Assembly (NCBI GenBank): GCA_013399855.1
Contig: VXAY01001007.1
Location: 45,628 to 109,627 of the forward strand
Reading direction: 5' to 3'
DNA: 64,000 nt
DNA from: Oxyruncus cristatus
Lineage: Eukaryota > Chordata > Aves > Passeriformes > Cotingidae
The notes beneath the pieces are model-generated. The model was not told the origin of the DNA and ran no database searches. It worked only from the letters and a program-made list of their open reading frames with translations. Shown in pieces: positions 1 through 14,072 of this stretch; position 1 is the stretch's first letter, and each line of letters starts with the position of its first letter. A program made the position numbers and the translations under genes.

Positions 1-3000
1 GAAAAGTGATTGCTTCTAGTCTCTGCACTAGGTTTTGATTAGGGTTTGAGTTTGTTTCGTTTCTGCCAAGAGAAACAGACTGGAAAATTGGAAATAATAA
101 ATGACATTCAGTCATTATTGTACTGTTTTCCCATTCAACACAGCTTTGAGGTCTTTGGATACCAAGTTCATATTGATCCATAGTCTTATCAAATATTTGG
201 AAGTGTTTAAGACTCCACAGGTAAGCTTACCCCACTCTTCCTAGATATTTCTTGCACTGTTAAAATGAAGAGTGGCCATCAGAAGAGTTAATGGAGTTCT
301 GATCAAAAAGGCACTGGAACCACCATATTGGACACAGCCAAAAATGCAGAAGCCCAAGAAAAAAATTGTCTGACACAACTAAGAGAGGAAGAGAGCTTCT
401 AAGGCTCATTCATTACGGTTTGATTTGTGCCCCAGAGCATGATAACTTATATCTCCTTTGAAAAGAGAGACTCTTTAAAACATATTTTATATAAATAACA
501 ATATTCACAGCTCCATAAAACTGTATGGGTAATGATGTTATTACAGTGAATTTTATGGTTTAATTATACACTGACTTAAAATAGTTATCCTTTTAAATGT
601 AATGCCTTTCAGTTTCAGTGAATATTTCAATGTTATTTTGTGTTAAAATGATGGAAAGAGAAATCTTTTTGACCCTTTTTTGTCAAAAATCTTTACTTGT
701 GGAAGAAAAGGAGATCATCTGTGGGGATTTTTGGTTTTTTTGGTTTTCTTGGTTTTCTGTGTGTTTATGTGTGTGTGTAGGTTTATTGTTTTAATTTTTT
801 TATTGTGTTGCACACTCCAATTACTGCTTTAAATCAAACAAGTTTAAAAATCTTCTTTACTATTCTGTTCTTACATGGATGTTACCCCCAGCTCCCATTT
901 TCCTTACCTCTGTAGAACTTGTGTGGGCTATTTTTCCTTCCCTGGTATACGGAAGTGGCAGATAACCGTGACATTTGAGGAATATACTTACCCATATATT
1001 ATTTGGTAGCACTTAATTTTAATATTTCTTTTTTTCTAGAAGGATTCAGTTTAAAAAGCACACATATGTGTAACTAGAAACAGACACTTCATTGTAGCAG
1101 GCTGTCCAAGAACATTTTTATCATCACCTGTACTTCAAAAGATAGGTGAAGATTTTAGTGGGCAGAAGGAGGGAAAAAAAAGAAAGAGAAAGGAAGAAAG
1201 TGATTTTCCCCCCTGATTTCTTCCCAGCTCACTGCAGACTAATGCAATCTGAGAACTGTAAAAGCAATATCCCGGCAAAAAACATCTTGTGATAATACCT
1301 TATAGCAAAAACTCTCGTGCTCAAGCCAAGCACAAAGACTAATTGTCCAACTTTGAAGTAAAATACCGTTTCACTTCTCAAGCTTTTTCTTTCCCTTCAG
1401 AAAGGATTTAGAAGTTCTGAGGAAAGTAATGTCAAAATGCAACTCAGTACCCCTAATTCAACTCTTTCCTTGTCTCCTAATTTATTCTTAACTATGCAAT
1501 GAATAAGCTCTGTATCAAGTAGTCTATAATTCTACCTTATCTGAAATTTATGCAGTCATTCACCAGTTAATTTTCTAAACCTGCAAAATGTTATATACAT
1601 TGACTCTGATGAAGAAGGCGTCATAGAGCCTCCAAGGATTTAAAAGCAGTGAATAGGTACTGTGTGTGTGTGTCAGTGAGAAAAATAGACCCAGACATAT
1701 GGGACCTCAGTTCCTCTTTGACCTCAAAATATGCCGTTGCATAACAAGCTTGTTCTGGGATCTAAAATCAATCTTAAAACCCTCACTGAGCAATCCTGAC
1801 CAATCTATTCTCAAATATTGTTACGTTAGTACTAAGAGTTTCTCTTCTAACTATTGCAACCATATACAATGGGAATAATATGAAAATACTGAATGGAACT
1901 TGCTTGTAGTAGCCTTAAATTGCCTTTTGTTTTTGCCTGTAGCCACACTCATCTGAGAGGTCTAAAATACCCACTATACAATAATAGGGATCCACAATAG
2001 CTATCTACTTGCTGTACAATATTTGTGAGGGATTTGTAACATAGTATATATACTAAATCTGACAGTGAAGACAATTTCCATCTCTACAGAGATAAATTGA
2101 AGGAAATATGAGTAAATAGTCTGCAACTGATAGTTTGCAGAGGAAAAAAAAGGTGAGTAATGTAAAAAGTGTTTTTACTTTTCTAAATATTAAAAATGAC
2201 CACAGGAGATGGACGAATTTTTATATCCTTATGTTTTATGTGTCATTTGAACCATCTGTCTGGCAGTCAGAACAACTAAACTGTCATTGTCTTCATCTCC
2301 ACAAGAGAGGAATATAACCTGATTTTTCTTCCATAATCTGTACTGATGGAACAAGACATAAAAGCTTTTACCTTGACCAGAGCCTAGGAAGACCCCAGTG
2401 ACAGCTTTTATGGCATTTCAACTCAGTTTCTGAACAGGAGCAATTGGCCATCCCAGGGCTGGTGACAGAGAGGAACTGACAAGCAAGGGCAGATGAGAAG
2501 GTTCAGCTGCAGTGTTTTTTCTGAACCTAAGCTAAGATTTCTGAACTGTGAGAAGACAGTTTATCTGGTCAGAACACTCAGTTCAAGATTTCATCCTATT
2601 CAACATTGCAGAACAAAAACCATGTTCGTCCTCCCTACTTCTCAATCAACAGGATTATGCTCCCACATATATATCTGGGGAAGGTTATGTTCTCCCTTAG
2701 ACCCCCTTAAAAGTAGGTAACGGTTCCTGACATGTTTATTCCTTAAGACTTCACTTTGATTTGTCCTATAGAAAAAATACTTGCCTGGGGAATACTGAGC
2801 ACAATGTATTCTAGACAGTGGGACTACAGACTTTGCCTCTTTGTTTTCTGTGTTGCACAGGTTCTCCACCAAATGTAGTTTAACTTTTAAGACAATTTGC
2901 TTCCTTTCTTCTTTTTCCCTGCCCATGAATTGCAGTTATAGGTTGCAGACACTGTGTAGTGAACTTCTGGAGTGGTGCTGGGCACCAGTATGTTAATCTC

Positions 3001-6000
3001 TGTGTTGTAATTCAGACAGATCTCTAAGAAAGATGATCTCTTGTAATCTTCAGCCTTTGCCTTGACATTTATAGGACTAATGAATCTCTGTCCAAACCAT
3101 TTATTTAATTTCTGTAAGTGTTAGGGTAAAAATCACCACAGAAACATGCATACCGAGGTACTTCTCGCATTTTGAAAGAAAATCCTTACTGTGACAAAGA
3201 CGAGATTTCAACTCCATCATCAGCACAGTTGAACTTTCCTTATGAGCACAGACTCCAAGTCAGAGGCAAGACTGAGAAGGAGATTGTGTTTCACAAAAGT
3301 GTGTCTGTGTTGACATGGTCACAAAAGGTGTATGAGCCTCCCAAATGATTTAAATACAGCAATGTTATTTCATTTTATGGTGAGATGATATTACCTCTAC
3401 ACTGAACAGCTTTTACGCATTTCCTCCTTGCACTGTTGTACTAAATATCATCTGCTCAACCCTGTTCTAGTCTGCAGTCAAAGAGCTGTGGATCACATCT
3501 ATTTGCGCATAGCAGCTTCCACCACTGGCCTCATTTTGTGGCTGACTTACAGAAGGACAGTGCCATAATATTTATCCCTTCCCATAACTTTTCACTCTTG
3601 CTTCCAGTTTTGGACAGAGGAAGACACAACTGTCTCCAAAGCACCTCTCTGCCAGCAGTTGTGTCTAATTTTGATTTTGCAGAAATTTAAAGAAAACTAT
3701 AGTAAATATCTCATATCACTGAATAGATCATATTTTCAAGTCCCTCCTCATAACCAATCTCTATCTCTGCCCAGGACATTGCAGTTCTCATAGCAAAAGG
3801 GAATCTCTGTTTGTTAGTCCCACATGCCCTTCTCCTGGAAGGTCCTTGTTAACAAAGCCTTATCTCAACATTTCTTGTCAAGGAGAAACAAGAGGATGAA
3901 AAATATACTCCCCTTTATTTGAAATTCTGCCATCTTACATATTGGCTACAGAAAACTTGGTTTGAAAGGCAGCACTGGGAACAATTACTGGTGCTGTAAG
4001 GTGTGAAATCAATTCAGACTAATGTTTCCAGCACAGAGAATACCAACACCACAGTGTTGGGCGGTGTATCCTGACTTGCTGTATACAGGATTCAGTTTTC
4101 TATATATGCAAAGTATTGTGCATTTGCATCCTCAGCACCAAGGGTTTGTAAAAATCTAAGGATAGCTTTAAATCAAAATGTCATACAGAGAATATTAACA
4201 GTCTAAAGATGCAGCTTGTAAAAGAAAGGTGTCTTCATTCATTAATTCTTTCCTTTTTGTCTATTGCCTTTACCCTCCTATCCCAGATCCCTATTTCTAT
4301 GTCTTTATGTACACTTCAGACTCACCTATATTTTAAGTACCATCACTTAATACTTAATCCCCACGAGTGACTAAACAACATTTATTTTAATTGTATGTAC
4401 AACATAGTTGATTCACATTTTAGTCATCTAATCAATCAATATATGACAATAGAAAAATTGTCAAAACCAAAACTAAATTGCTTGAATCCAGATGAAATCT
4501 AACTCCCAAGTCAAAGAGATTAATGGATTAACTAGTTATAAGTTACTTGTGCTAAAAAAAAATCAAATTCTCATATATATTCAAAATTTAAAGCATAAAA
4601 TATCAAGAAAACCCAAAGTATATGTGAATATATGAACAGATCAAGGTAATAGTGAAACAATTAAATTGTCTGTCCATTTAGTGAGTCTAAAAGTTGTTAT
4701 TTTTGACAGAGAAAATACCTATAAAAATTACTTTATGCAAGACATCCCTATATTGCATGTTATTATAGATTAACTTGGATTAGGTGATAATAATACGAAG
4801 TAGTAACCCCTTAGCATTCAGTTCACTGTTGAAAAACATACTTTATTTTCATAGTTATTGCCACTATATGCTTTTCTTGAACATTTGAAATGAAATTCAT
4901 GACAAAGAATGAAAGATTTACCACACATTTCTTATTTCACAGGCAAGTCCATCATAAAACTCCAGTCTTGTCAGGCATCGTGCTATTGGAAGTTGAGTGA
5001 CTGGAACACACCAAAAGTTAGCACCTCCATCTCAAGTCAGTTGCAGCTTTTATCTTGTTGTCCATTCAAGCTCATTTGTCAACGTTCTTCTCCAGCGAAG
5101 AATCTTGCCACTTCTTCAGCCTTAGAAATAATGGGATCATCTTCTACTAAGACTCAGCCGTAATCATCACCTACCCCATCTCTTCCTATCTGAACACCTG
5201 GCTGTTTGGGCCCCTTGATGCCTAGACAAAGTTTAGACTTCCAGCTTGTTATAGGCTGTCTTTATGGGAAAGCTGAGAATAAAATTTCTGTCTCCTGAAT
5301 CCACAGTTTCTGTTTCCCATGTATTTAATTAAATCTGGTAGATAGTGCAGAATATTTTCTAAAGGATGTTTCTGTGTCAAGATGATTCATTTATATTAAT
5401 GATGCTGAGTATGATAATTGCCAAGTGTTCTAAAATAGTTATTATTTCCTCACCGAATATATACAATGTTTCCCAGGTAATTCCCATGACAGTTTTATGT
5501 ATTACTAAAACATATATATGCGATGCTACCGTAAACAGAAAGGACAGTTACATACAAAATAGCTGGAAATTAGAAATACGAAATTGTGCACAGGCCTCAC
5601 ATTGCTTTATAGACTTCAATACACCTTTTAACCTCCTTTTACTGGTAGGATTAACTGCTTCACTTTCAAAGAGAAAAGAGGTTGGGATAACAGGCAGTTC
5701 TGAGACATTGGCATATTTCTTACAATCACATTAGTAACTATAAAAGCAAAGACTAAGAAATCTTTTAAAACCTTGGGAACAAAGTTCATACCATCAAAAC
5801 TTGGACTGTATTAAAATGGGCAAATTTACAGAGGCAATCTTAATCACAGGCAAGGAGTGTTCCTCAGAGGACTTAAAAAGGCCTTAATTGGATCCTTCCC
5901 AGTACAGCCTACTGAGAGGAAAAATCAGAGCCCATGAGATGCTCAGTGAGGAGAAGGCCTGAATAATTATAGCTGTGAAAAGAAGAAAATATCTATTAAA

Positions 6001-7357
6001 AATAATTAAAAAAAAGAAAAAGAAAAAAGAGTATGACAAACACAGAAAAAGAGACATGAACATAATTTCAGCTGGATGTGGAATGAGAAAGGGAGTTTTG
6101 CTCACTGTTCAACACATACAAAAATTTTATTCCATTTAAAATGAGGAAAAAAAAAATCCTAAATTTAAAACTCTGCATGAAAGCTAGAAGAGCTGGTAGC
6201 ATCCTGAAGCCCACAGCTTGGAGGCAGCATGCCTGCTGGCTGTCCAGAACAGGACTTTGGAATTAGGGCCCTCAGCAGGGACCAGTAAGAGCAAAAACCA
6301 CATTCCTGCTAGAAAAGCTGATTTATTGCAGAAAACCTGTCTGGGACTCACTGAACAGCTGAAACTGGAATCAAATTGTTTTATGGAAATGATTCAAATA
6401 ACTACCATCCACATTTTTCCCCACTATTTCCAGCCACATTTCTGGCACTGCACTAAGAAGAGATAAATAGTATTAATTAGATTTACAAGTTTCCAATAGG
6501 AAAATTAATAAATCTGAAGACTATAATATCGTAGTAACATATTGGTAATAAAGGGAAACATATCCAGGACTCTTAGGTTTCCTTTGGTTTTCAATGTTGC
6601 ACCATGGTCCATCTAGGAACAACTAGGATCTGATAGATCATGTAAGAGAATTTACTCAACATATTTACAGAAATTCCTGCCATAGGAGCAACAGGGGATG
6701 CTTCTGGCTTTCAGCATGTCCCCCTTGATCTCCTTGTTTTCACTATCTCTCTCACTTGCTGTGTGCTGAAACCTGAGAGAAGGAGTCACTGTGGTGGTGA
6801 ACAGAGAAGGATGATGGTGATGGAGCATTATCAGGTGCTACAGAGTACTCAGTGAGGAGATCTTTCTCTTCAGCATGACTCTCATTGCATTTAGCTGTTT
6901 TCTGAGCTCTTCCTTACTGTATCAGCAATGTAAAAATCACATGATGTAGGAGTCACCACGTTTACTCTACTGTTAATAGCTTTTTAAGAGAGCAGAGAAC
7001 TTTTACAGCACCTTCTGGCTGTATGTGTTCAATCTCTTTTAAGATTTTCCCACTTCTACTCCAGGAACTCTTGAAAAGTATTGCATGAAAAAATTTTCTG
7101 TGCCTCTCAAATTCTTTTATAGACTATTCCTGAAGCCTCAAACCTCTGGTTTATGTCTTACTCTTTGAGGAAAAGACACAGTTGAATTGGGCACAGATCT
7201 TGCAGTCAGATGTCTAGATCCGATATGTACTTTATTCATAGCCAGCACAAGATTGTAAGACTTTAGAGGAAGAGTTTCTACCCATATATAATATTCCAGG
7301 TTCAGCACACAGCACTGTTAGCTTTTACTGAAGTGAACTCCCTTTTTCTGCCCACAG
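1..7357. other. AT-rich unique sequence, no gene seen
   Basis: No coding exon or recognisable repeat was found. Open frames are all under about 125 codons, mutually unrelated, and look like chance. The stretch holds a G/T-rich tract (about 721-790), a purine-rich tract (about 1160-1215), a short (GT)n at 1660-1674, a 7-bp perfect hairpin at 4043-4060 (CCAACAC, 4-nt loop) and an A/G-rich tract at about 6006-6035. A frame ending at 5163 (84 codons) and one at 5366-5734 (122 codons) were read and resemble no family I know. Confidence 0.6.
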
Positions 7358-7625
7358 TTGCTAATTAACTCGCACTTTCCCTTTGTAATACATCAAAAAC
7401 ACAGTGATAGGTAGGATCAGAGGAAGAAGGACAGCAGACAGCTCAGTAGGGACAAACGGAACCAAAACACAAATTATTTCCATGCCAGAGTGTGACAATT
7501 TAGGGCTTTCTGCAGTTTCCATGGTAGCTGCAGCAACCAGTGGACCAGGGAAGCCAACGAGGCCTGGGCAAGCGGAGACACAGCTCATCAACAGCAATTG
7601 GTATGCCATGAGACTGCTTCTCCAG
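7358..7625 (+). other. Splice-site-bounded GC-richer island, possible non-coding exon
   Basis: A pyrimidine tract ending in CCCACAG at 7351-7357 looks like a 3' splice site, and CCAG followed by GTGAGC at 7622-7631 looks like a strong 5' splice site. The 268 bp between them are visibly richer in G+C than the flanks. On the plus strand the frame that stays open from 7404 onward meets a stop at 7386, so a coding internal exon in that frame is not supported. On the minus strand an 82-codon frame (7609 down to 7361) starts with ATG and ends with a hydrophobic stretch and a short basic tail, like a membrane anchor. I do not recognise it. A lncRNA exon, a decayed retrocopy and chance are all possible. 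Confidence 0.2.
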
Positions 7626-10600
7626 GTGAGCCTGGAGATGGGTTGAGCAATTGGCAGTGCTTGGCTCCACCTTGAACAAAAGCATTCTTGAAGTGCAGTC
7701 TGTTTTCCCTAAGAGGAAAAAGGAGCATCAGCTGTTAGCTGTCATGATGCAGTTATCCTCCTTTCTTAATATCAGGGGAACTTGTTCAAGCCCTTTTTGT
7801 TTCTTTTTTCTACTGTCTTATTCCCACACGCCAGCCCCATAATTGTAACCCAACTGGCTGGGTGCAGCATGGGGGTTGTTGCCTGGCCACCAACCCAGAG
7901 CAACCCCCTGACCTGGGGCTCACTCAACATAGCCAGCATGTGCCTCACTCAGAAAGATCAAGCACCAAGATTAGCAACCTTCCATTTATCATTTTGTAGA
8001 AGTCATTTTCTTTACCTTTGGTTTACGTGTGGGCACTAGAGAGGCAAAGGCTAGGAAAGAGGTGGTCTTCTTTTCTCTTTTGGCAAATGAAATGGTGTTT
8101 GAAAACAAAAACTATTTGGTCTTGTTAGCAGTATGAGACTCATTTCTTTGCCTGGGGTAGATCCCACAGCCTACCAGTTTTTCTCTCAGAATAAGAGTAT
8201 AGTTCCTGAACTGAACAAATACAAATAATTAATCCAATAAAATATTTTAAGTTGACTTACGAGAATCATATCATGACGAGGAATAAAATGTCACCTTAAC
8301 TTTATTTAAGATTAAGTTGTCTTGAACCAAAAAAAGACTGTGTCATTGCCAAGGTAAGAATTTTGTGCCTTGATTTATTTGCAACCAGACTACACGGAAG
8401 CAGGAGCTGAGATGACAAACCCAGGTGTATGCAAAAGCACAAGGACATACATTAAGACAAATGAGAAGTGAGATTCAGGGCACCTTCTTTCATGCTTAGA
8501 ATAAAATTTTGATGAAATTATGGCACGTAAGTACAAAAAAAATGTACCTGGAAGACACAGTCATTTGCAGTCACCTTATCCCTGACCCACTTAAAGCTCA
8601 TGAAGCATTTACCTGTCAGCCTGAGATTTGTCTGGGCAGCCAGCTTCAGTGTCTGAGCACAAGCAAACACATGAAGTTGGAAGGCATTTGCTGTTGCATG
8701 CCTGACACACAAGAACAGCCATGTACAAAATGAAGGCAGCTGGAGTCATTCCTGAAATGCTGCTGCTGCTTTCATTAAAGTAGTCAGACACAGGATGGGA
8801 GTGCTCTGTTCAACTCATGTCTTACCTTCAGGACATTCAAAATGCTATTCCACTACCAGCTATTGCCTAGTCTCTTCACTTTGTGTCCTAATAATCAGTT
8901 GCTCTGCAGGCAAGAAACAAAATGTCACTGCACAAGAAGAAGACGAAAAAAGAGGCTGCCTCTCTACCAAGCAATACTTCTGTGATAAATCAGTTCTCTG
9001 GCCATTTAATATAAGTTACTCTAAAGAAAAAAAAAAAAAGTCTTAAGCGGTATCTTTTGAACTTTTCAGCAACAAGTACCTATTTTTCAGGAATGTAACA
9101 CCTGTGTCTGAGATGACCCAGTATCTACTCCTGAATGTTTCTCTAGACCACCTGAAGTACCAAACTGGAGAAAATACAGAGAGAAGTATATTCGTTCCTC
9201 TGAACACTATCTACCCATCAGGTATGAAATGTCACCAGCTTAGAAGAGTCTTCCGGTCAGACTTTGGGTACAATCAAAATCTGGGTGGATACATATCACC
9301 TATAAAACTATGACTTGTCAATCCTGATTATTTATGTTTCAACAATGAAGCAATAGGAAGTACTGAGTAGTATTAGAGGGTAATAGACTATACATTCGAG
9401 TGTACATATTTAATTACCTACACTCAAACATTCCTGTTATCGTACATGAATATTTATGCTTAAGTTATCTTTGAAATGATCTCTTGCCTGAAATTTTTTG
9501 TCACAGCTGTAACGGGGTATGAGCTTGCCTGCTTCAGATTCTTGCATGTTTACACTCAGTGATACTTTCTCAAATGATACTGGTTTTCATATCATACTCC
9601 ACATGCATATTACTGCATAGGCAGAAAAAGCTTGTAAATAATATTATGCAATTTTTAATAATCTTTAAAAACCATGAAGGGAATTGAAAATCAAGTAAAA
9701 GAAAGTTCCTTGCTCTGTAGAAAATGGGCAGCTAAAGTGGCAAAAAAAAAAAATCATAAAGCCCTGTGTTGAAATATAAAATGGGACATGCACCTAGACT
9801 GGACTTCACTAGGTTAGGAGCTATCTGTCTTCTAGAACGTGTATCAAATTTCTGCTTTAACTGAAGTCACACAAAGTAAGCACTGCCTCAGTTATGAGTA
9901 ACTAGGGAATATTATTTAAATTATGTAGCTCATAAACTTAGTAAGATTGAAATTTTTAATAAAAATAACACTTGTAGCTCTTTTTATGATTCCTTGAATT
10001 TCCGTGTGTATTTTATCTTTTTATAAAATAAACTAAATATTGTTTCGCATTCATCAAAATCTTCTAACTGATGAAAGGTTGCCTCTCTTCCCTTTTTAAT
10101 GAGAGTCCATGTTTTATTTATAGGATGAGTAAGAAGGCTCAAAAACCATGACTAAATTTTTGTCTTTGGGAAAATATATAGAACTCCAAGAGAAAGGGTT
10201 GTTTCTACATAGAAACTGGTGGTGAATAAGTTAATGGTTGTTTAAAAAGTTATGAGTTTCAGTTTCTTAGAACAATAATAAATGTACACTTTATAAGAAT
10301 CTGTAATACAGAATTTCTATTTGACATGAAAACTCTCTTTCCTGTGTCACAAGTCAGCAATAACGGTTTCAAAGGAAGCCAGATCAGTTACTTAAGATCT
10401 TTTTTGCAGATGTTCGTATATGAAAGTAAGGGATATTGTGAATGTAAAAGAGAACTATATATTGGACTGAGAAGTGTTCAGAACAAAGCCCCTCTGATCA
10501 AGAATGAAAAGCAGAGAGGCATGTCTCAGCTACCTCAGAAGAATTTGAAAAAAAAATTCTCATCTGTAGAAAATGAAAAAAAAAAAAAGAGGATTATGTT

Positions 10601-11058
10601 GTCCTTGTACTAACTCTATGGCATAGAAAAAATTCCCAGGTTTTGCACATCTCATTTACACTATGTTTTTCTCAAGGGACAAGTTTACATCTTTTGCTGC
10701 TAAGAGAAACATAATCTCCTGTTGCTTACTTTTTTTAAAAAACTCATTTGTCTTCCTCGATGATAATTCACATCAATATCGAAAGGACTCTGGAGCCATT
10801 AGTCTTACCAGTGTATCACAAACACATAACTCATTCAAATTTTTCATTCTGAAAGTGACAGTGTATGAAGCAAAGGATAATTTTTGCTTTTGAATTTTCA
10901 GAAGGCCTGAAGTCAAACTTTGTTCCATTTCTGATGCTGATTTTGGATTTTCATGGGATATTTTTACTGCCATAAAATCTATAAGTATTAGAGTGATCTA
11001 ATGTATAGTAGCAACACAAGTTGCTATTAATTGTGCAACAACAAAAATGGCTCAATTA

Positions 11059-11094
11059 TTACCACATGGTATATTGTTACCACATGGTATATTG
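11059..11094. repeat. 18-bp exact tandem duplication, two copies
   Basis: The unit TTACCACATGGTATATTG occurs at 11059-11076 and again directly at 11077-11094 without a mismatch. It most likely arose by a recent slippage or repair event, and no function is implied. Confidence 0.95.
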
Positions 11095-12326
11095 AAATAC
11101 ATTACGGTGATAGAGATGAGATCTCTAGGGATTTAATTTCTTTCCTCATTAGGGAAAGTGCTCACAAATGTCAAAAATGTTTCTAAGCAAGTGTTTGAAT
11201 TTAGTCTTTTCAACATGTCAAACCACACTCTTGCTGTGTGATAAACTTTTAGTGGTGTAGTAACTGTCACATCATACAAAGTAAGCCTAAAATCTCTCAT
11301 TTTTGTGAAGTGGCTAAAAATACACTTCTCATGAAATACAGTCCAGGTCTGTCCTCAGATCTCATCTATCCAAAATGGTCTTGGTAATTATTTTCAGGAG
11401 CCTAAATCAGCCCTTTAGTCTTCTGTCTGCTCTGATTATTCACTACAGGGTCATATGTTCTTCCAGCAGAAAATTCAAAGAAATTTAACATAGAAGATCC
11501 CTAAGGTGACCCTCTAGAAGAGGTGAAATATTTTCCATTGATTTTGAAGGGAGTCAGGGAAAACTTACCAGCTAACCCACATGGCTAAATTCAGTTTCAT
11601 CAGTGGCATGAATATCTTACTCTTTTGTTCTTACAGATACAATAGTTCTGTAAGTGGGGATATGTTGTGGATGACTTTCTATCACCTGCAGTCTGATGCA
11701 CACTTCTATTAATCTCCTCGGTGATAGAGATGAGAGTACCTCCTAGAGTCTTGGCCATATGAGCACCCTTGTTTGCAGAAGTATCACGAAATCACTGGTA
11801 GCAGTGGCAGAAGATTTTAGCAAAAGAAAATAACCTCTTTATGTTTTTTTCTTGAAATAGTTGGCAGTCTTCACAACTCTTCAAATGTACTACAGCACAG
11901 TTCAGCTGTATTTCTCTCAAAGAACCATAAATCAATATCTAACTATTTTGTTAACTCATCTAATATAATTAATGCAATAGTTCGATTTCAAATTATTTTA
12001 TTAAAAATATTAGGGCTATTCTAGTCTCCTCAGTAAAGCAGACAAACTGGCTAGGGTAGCTAGCTTCAGAGATGTGCCAGAACAGAGGTGATCATATTTT
12101 GCAGTGTCAAGATGGATTCAGCTCTGGTCAGTGATGTCGCATTTTTCCTACTCATTACTTTCCCTCTTTTAATCGGATATAGTCTTTTTATAAGACTACC
12201 AAGATCTAATGTTTAAGTATTTAATGGTTGGACTGTGTAGTTCTAGGTCACCAGTAGCTTATTATGCTGTGGTGGGTGAGTAAAGAGAGTCTCTGGCACT
12301 CTCTGTGCCTCTCGTGACCGTTTCTA

Positions 12327-12359
12327 ACTGCTCAGGACAGCCTGGAACTGCTGAGCAGT
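12327..12359. repeat. Inverted repeat, 9-bp stem
   Basis: ACTGCTCAG (12327-12335) is exactly complementary to CTGAGCAGT (12351-12359). The 15-nt loop contains a further CAG/CTG pair. It is short enough to be chance in 64 kb. Confidence 0.85.
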
Positions 12360-13987
12360 ATGATACTGAGCCATGCTGCCTTTTGATCACTGTTTGGACT
12401 CTCACTGTGTTCATTGTCTGAACGTGACTCTCTTTGCAAGGAGTGACTTATCATTGCTGCCCTCTCGCACAGAAAGATATGCAGCAGTCACTGCAGTCAG
12501 GCTTAAGCTGTTCAGAGAGATACTTTGAATTTGAAGAGATTTAAAAAACAGATGTAAAATCTCTGATGTAGTATGTGTGCAGTTTTTGTTCTTTTCTAAA
12601 TACCATAAATTTGGAAAAAAGTTGGAAAAAGAAAATGTCCGATCTAATTGTGCCCCATTTCCATGCAAATTTTCAGTGTTCCATAATACACACTGACTGG
12701 TATTTTCAAGATTTGCTCATGTCTTGATTTTATGTATGAAAAATTTAAGTTGGCATAAAACCAGGTCAAAAAGCAAAACAAAACAAAACAAAAAAACTAA
12801 TCTCTCATTTTATTTGTGCATAGAGTGTCTTTTTTAAAAGATGTTTTCCTAAGAAATGTATCTAATATGGAATTAAATTCTGCAAAGTTCGTGCTTAGAA
12901 CAGCAGGATTTTCAGGTGTATGGGCATCTTAATTTACAGACTTTTATTGTAAAATTATATTGCTGAAACTATAGTGTATTTGCAATGAACCACGAGGTAA
13001 TAAGTTTATGCAGCAATTAAAATATCCTCACTATATATTACATAATTGGAACCCCCAGTGCTGACACTAAAATAACAGTCATTTAATATCAGACTGAAAG
13101 GAAAAGGAACCTACTTAGTACCAATTCTGAAAAATTCTCAGACTTGAATCTCTCTTGCACATAAGCAATAGCATATACAAATTGCATATACGAATCCAGA
13201 AGCAGAACCACATTTTAGCTAAAAAATCTTGAGCTAAAACACACATACATTCTTGGAAAATTCTTTGCCAGTTTGACAGTTGCAAAGTATTGTTATAGAG
13301 AGATTTTTTCATCTGTATTTAGAAAATGTTATCCTTTTGCTTAAGGTGGTAAAGAGAAGGCTGATTTGCTGTGCATAGTACTCTCATACCACTGATGACA
13401 CCAGTTTGGACATTTCACAGACAATTAAGTCACCAGTGTGGTCGCCCTGCACAGCAGGCTCCTTATATTCCTGGCACCAGGGCACTGAAAAAATGCCACT
13501 AAAGAAGCTACCAGAGATGTTTCAGAGGCATGGCTTCTGAAGTTCATTATGAATATGGAAATACATTGGACATACATTGAGGGGAGAGGGAAGTAGCATT
13601 TTAAAACATATTGTGCGTTAAGGGTTAGGCAACAAGTATTGTGGAAGAATAGTTGGATAATATCAACAATGATAATATAGTTATTAATGCTGTTATTAAT
13701 GATAACTATTCCCTTTCTATACAGTATAAATAATACTAAACCTTTTACAGGTTTTTACTGGGTAAATTGATAACAGAGTGCTTGTCTCTCACAAATGATC
13801 TTCATTACAATATCCCTACAAGTTGCTTATGTTTTAGATTATCTTTTATTAAGTACTTGTTTATCTCCTTCAGAAACAGTTATGAGTATATGTATAGTAA
13901 ACTGAATTAACTGAAATCTTGTATCTTCTGAACAGAAATCACCTTGAGAGTTGCCGTATGACTTCAGAGTGCTCTGAAAGCCATTCA

Positions 13988-14072
13988 TGTATATATAAAT
14001 ATATACGCACACACATGCACATACATGTACAGATATACATACATGTGTTTGTATAAACTTATATATATATAT
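13988..14072. repeat. Imperfect TA/CA microsatellite
   Basis: The tract mixes TATATA, ACACAC and ACATAC steps and ends in (TA)5-6 at about 14060-14072. It is impure, so probably old. Confidence 0.85.
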
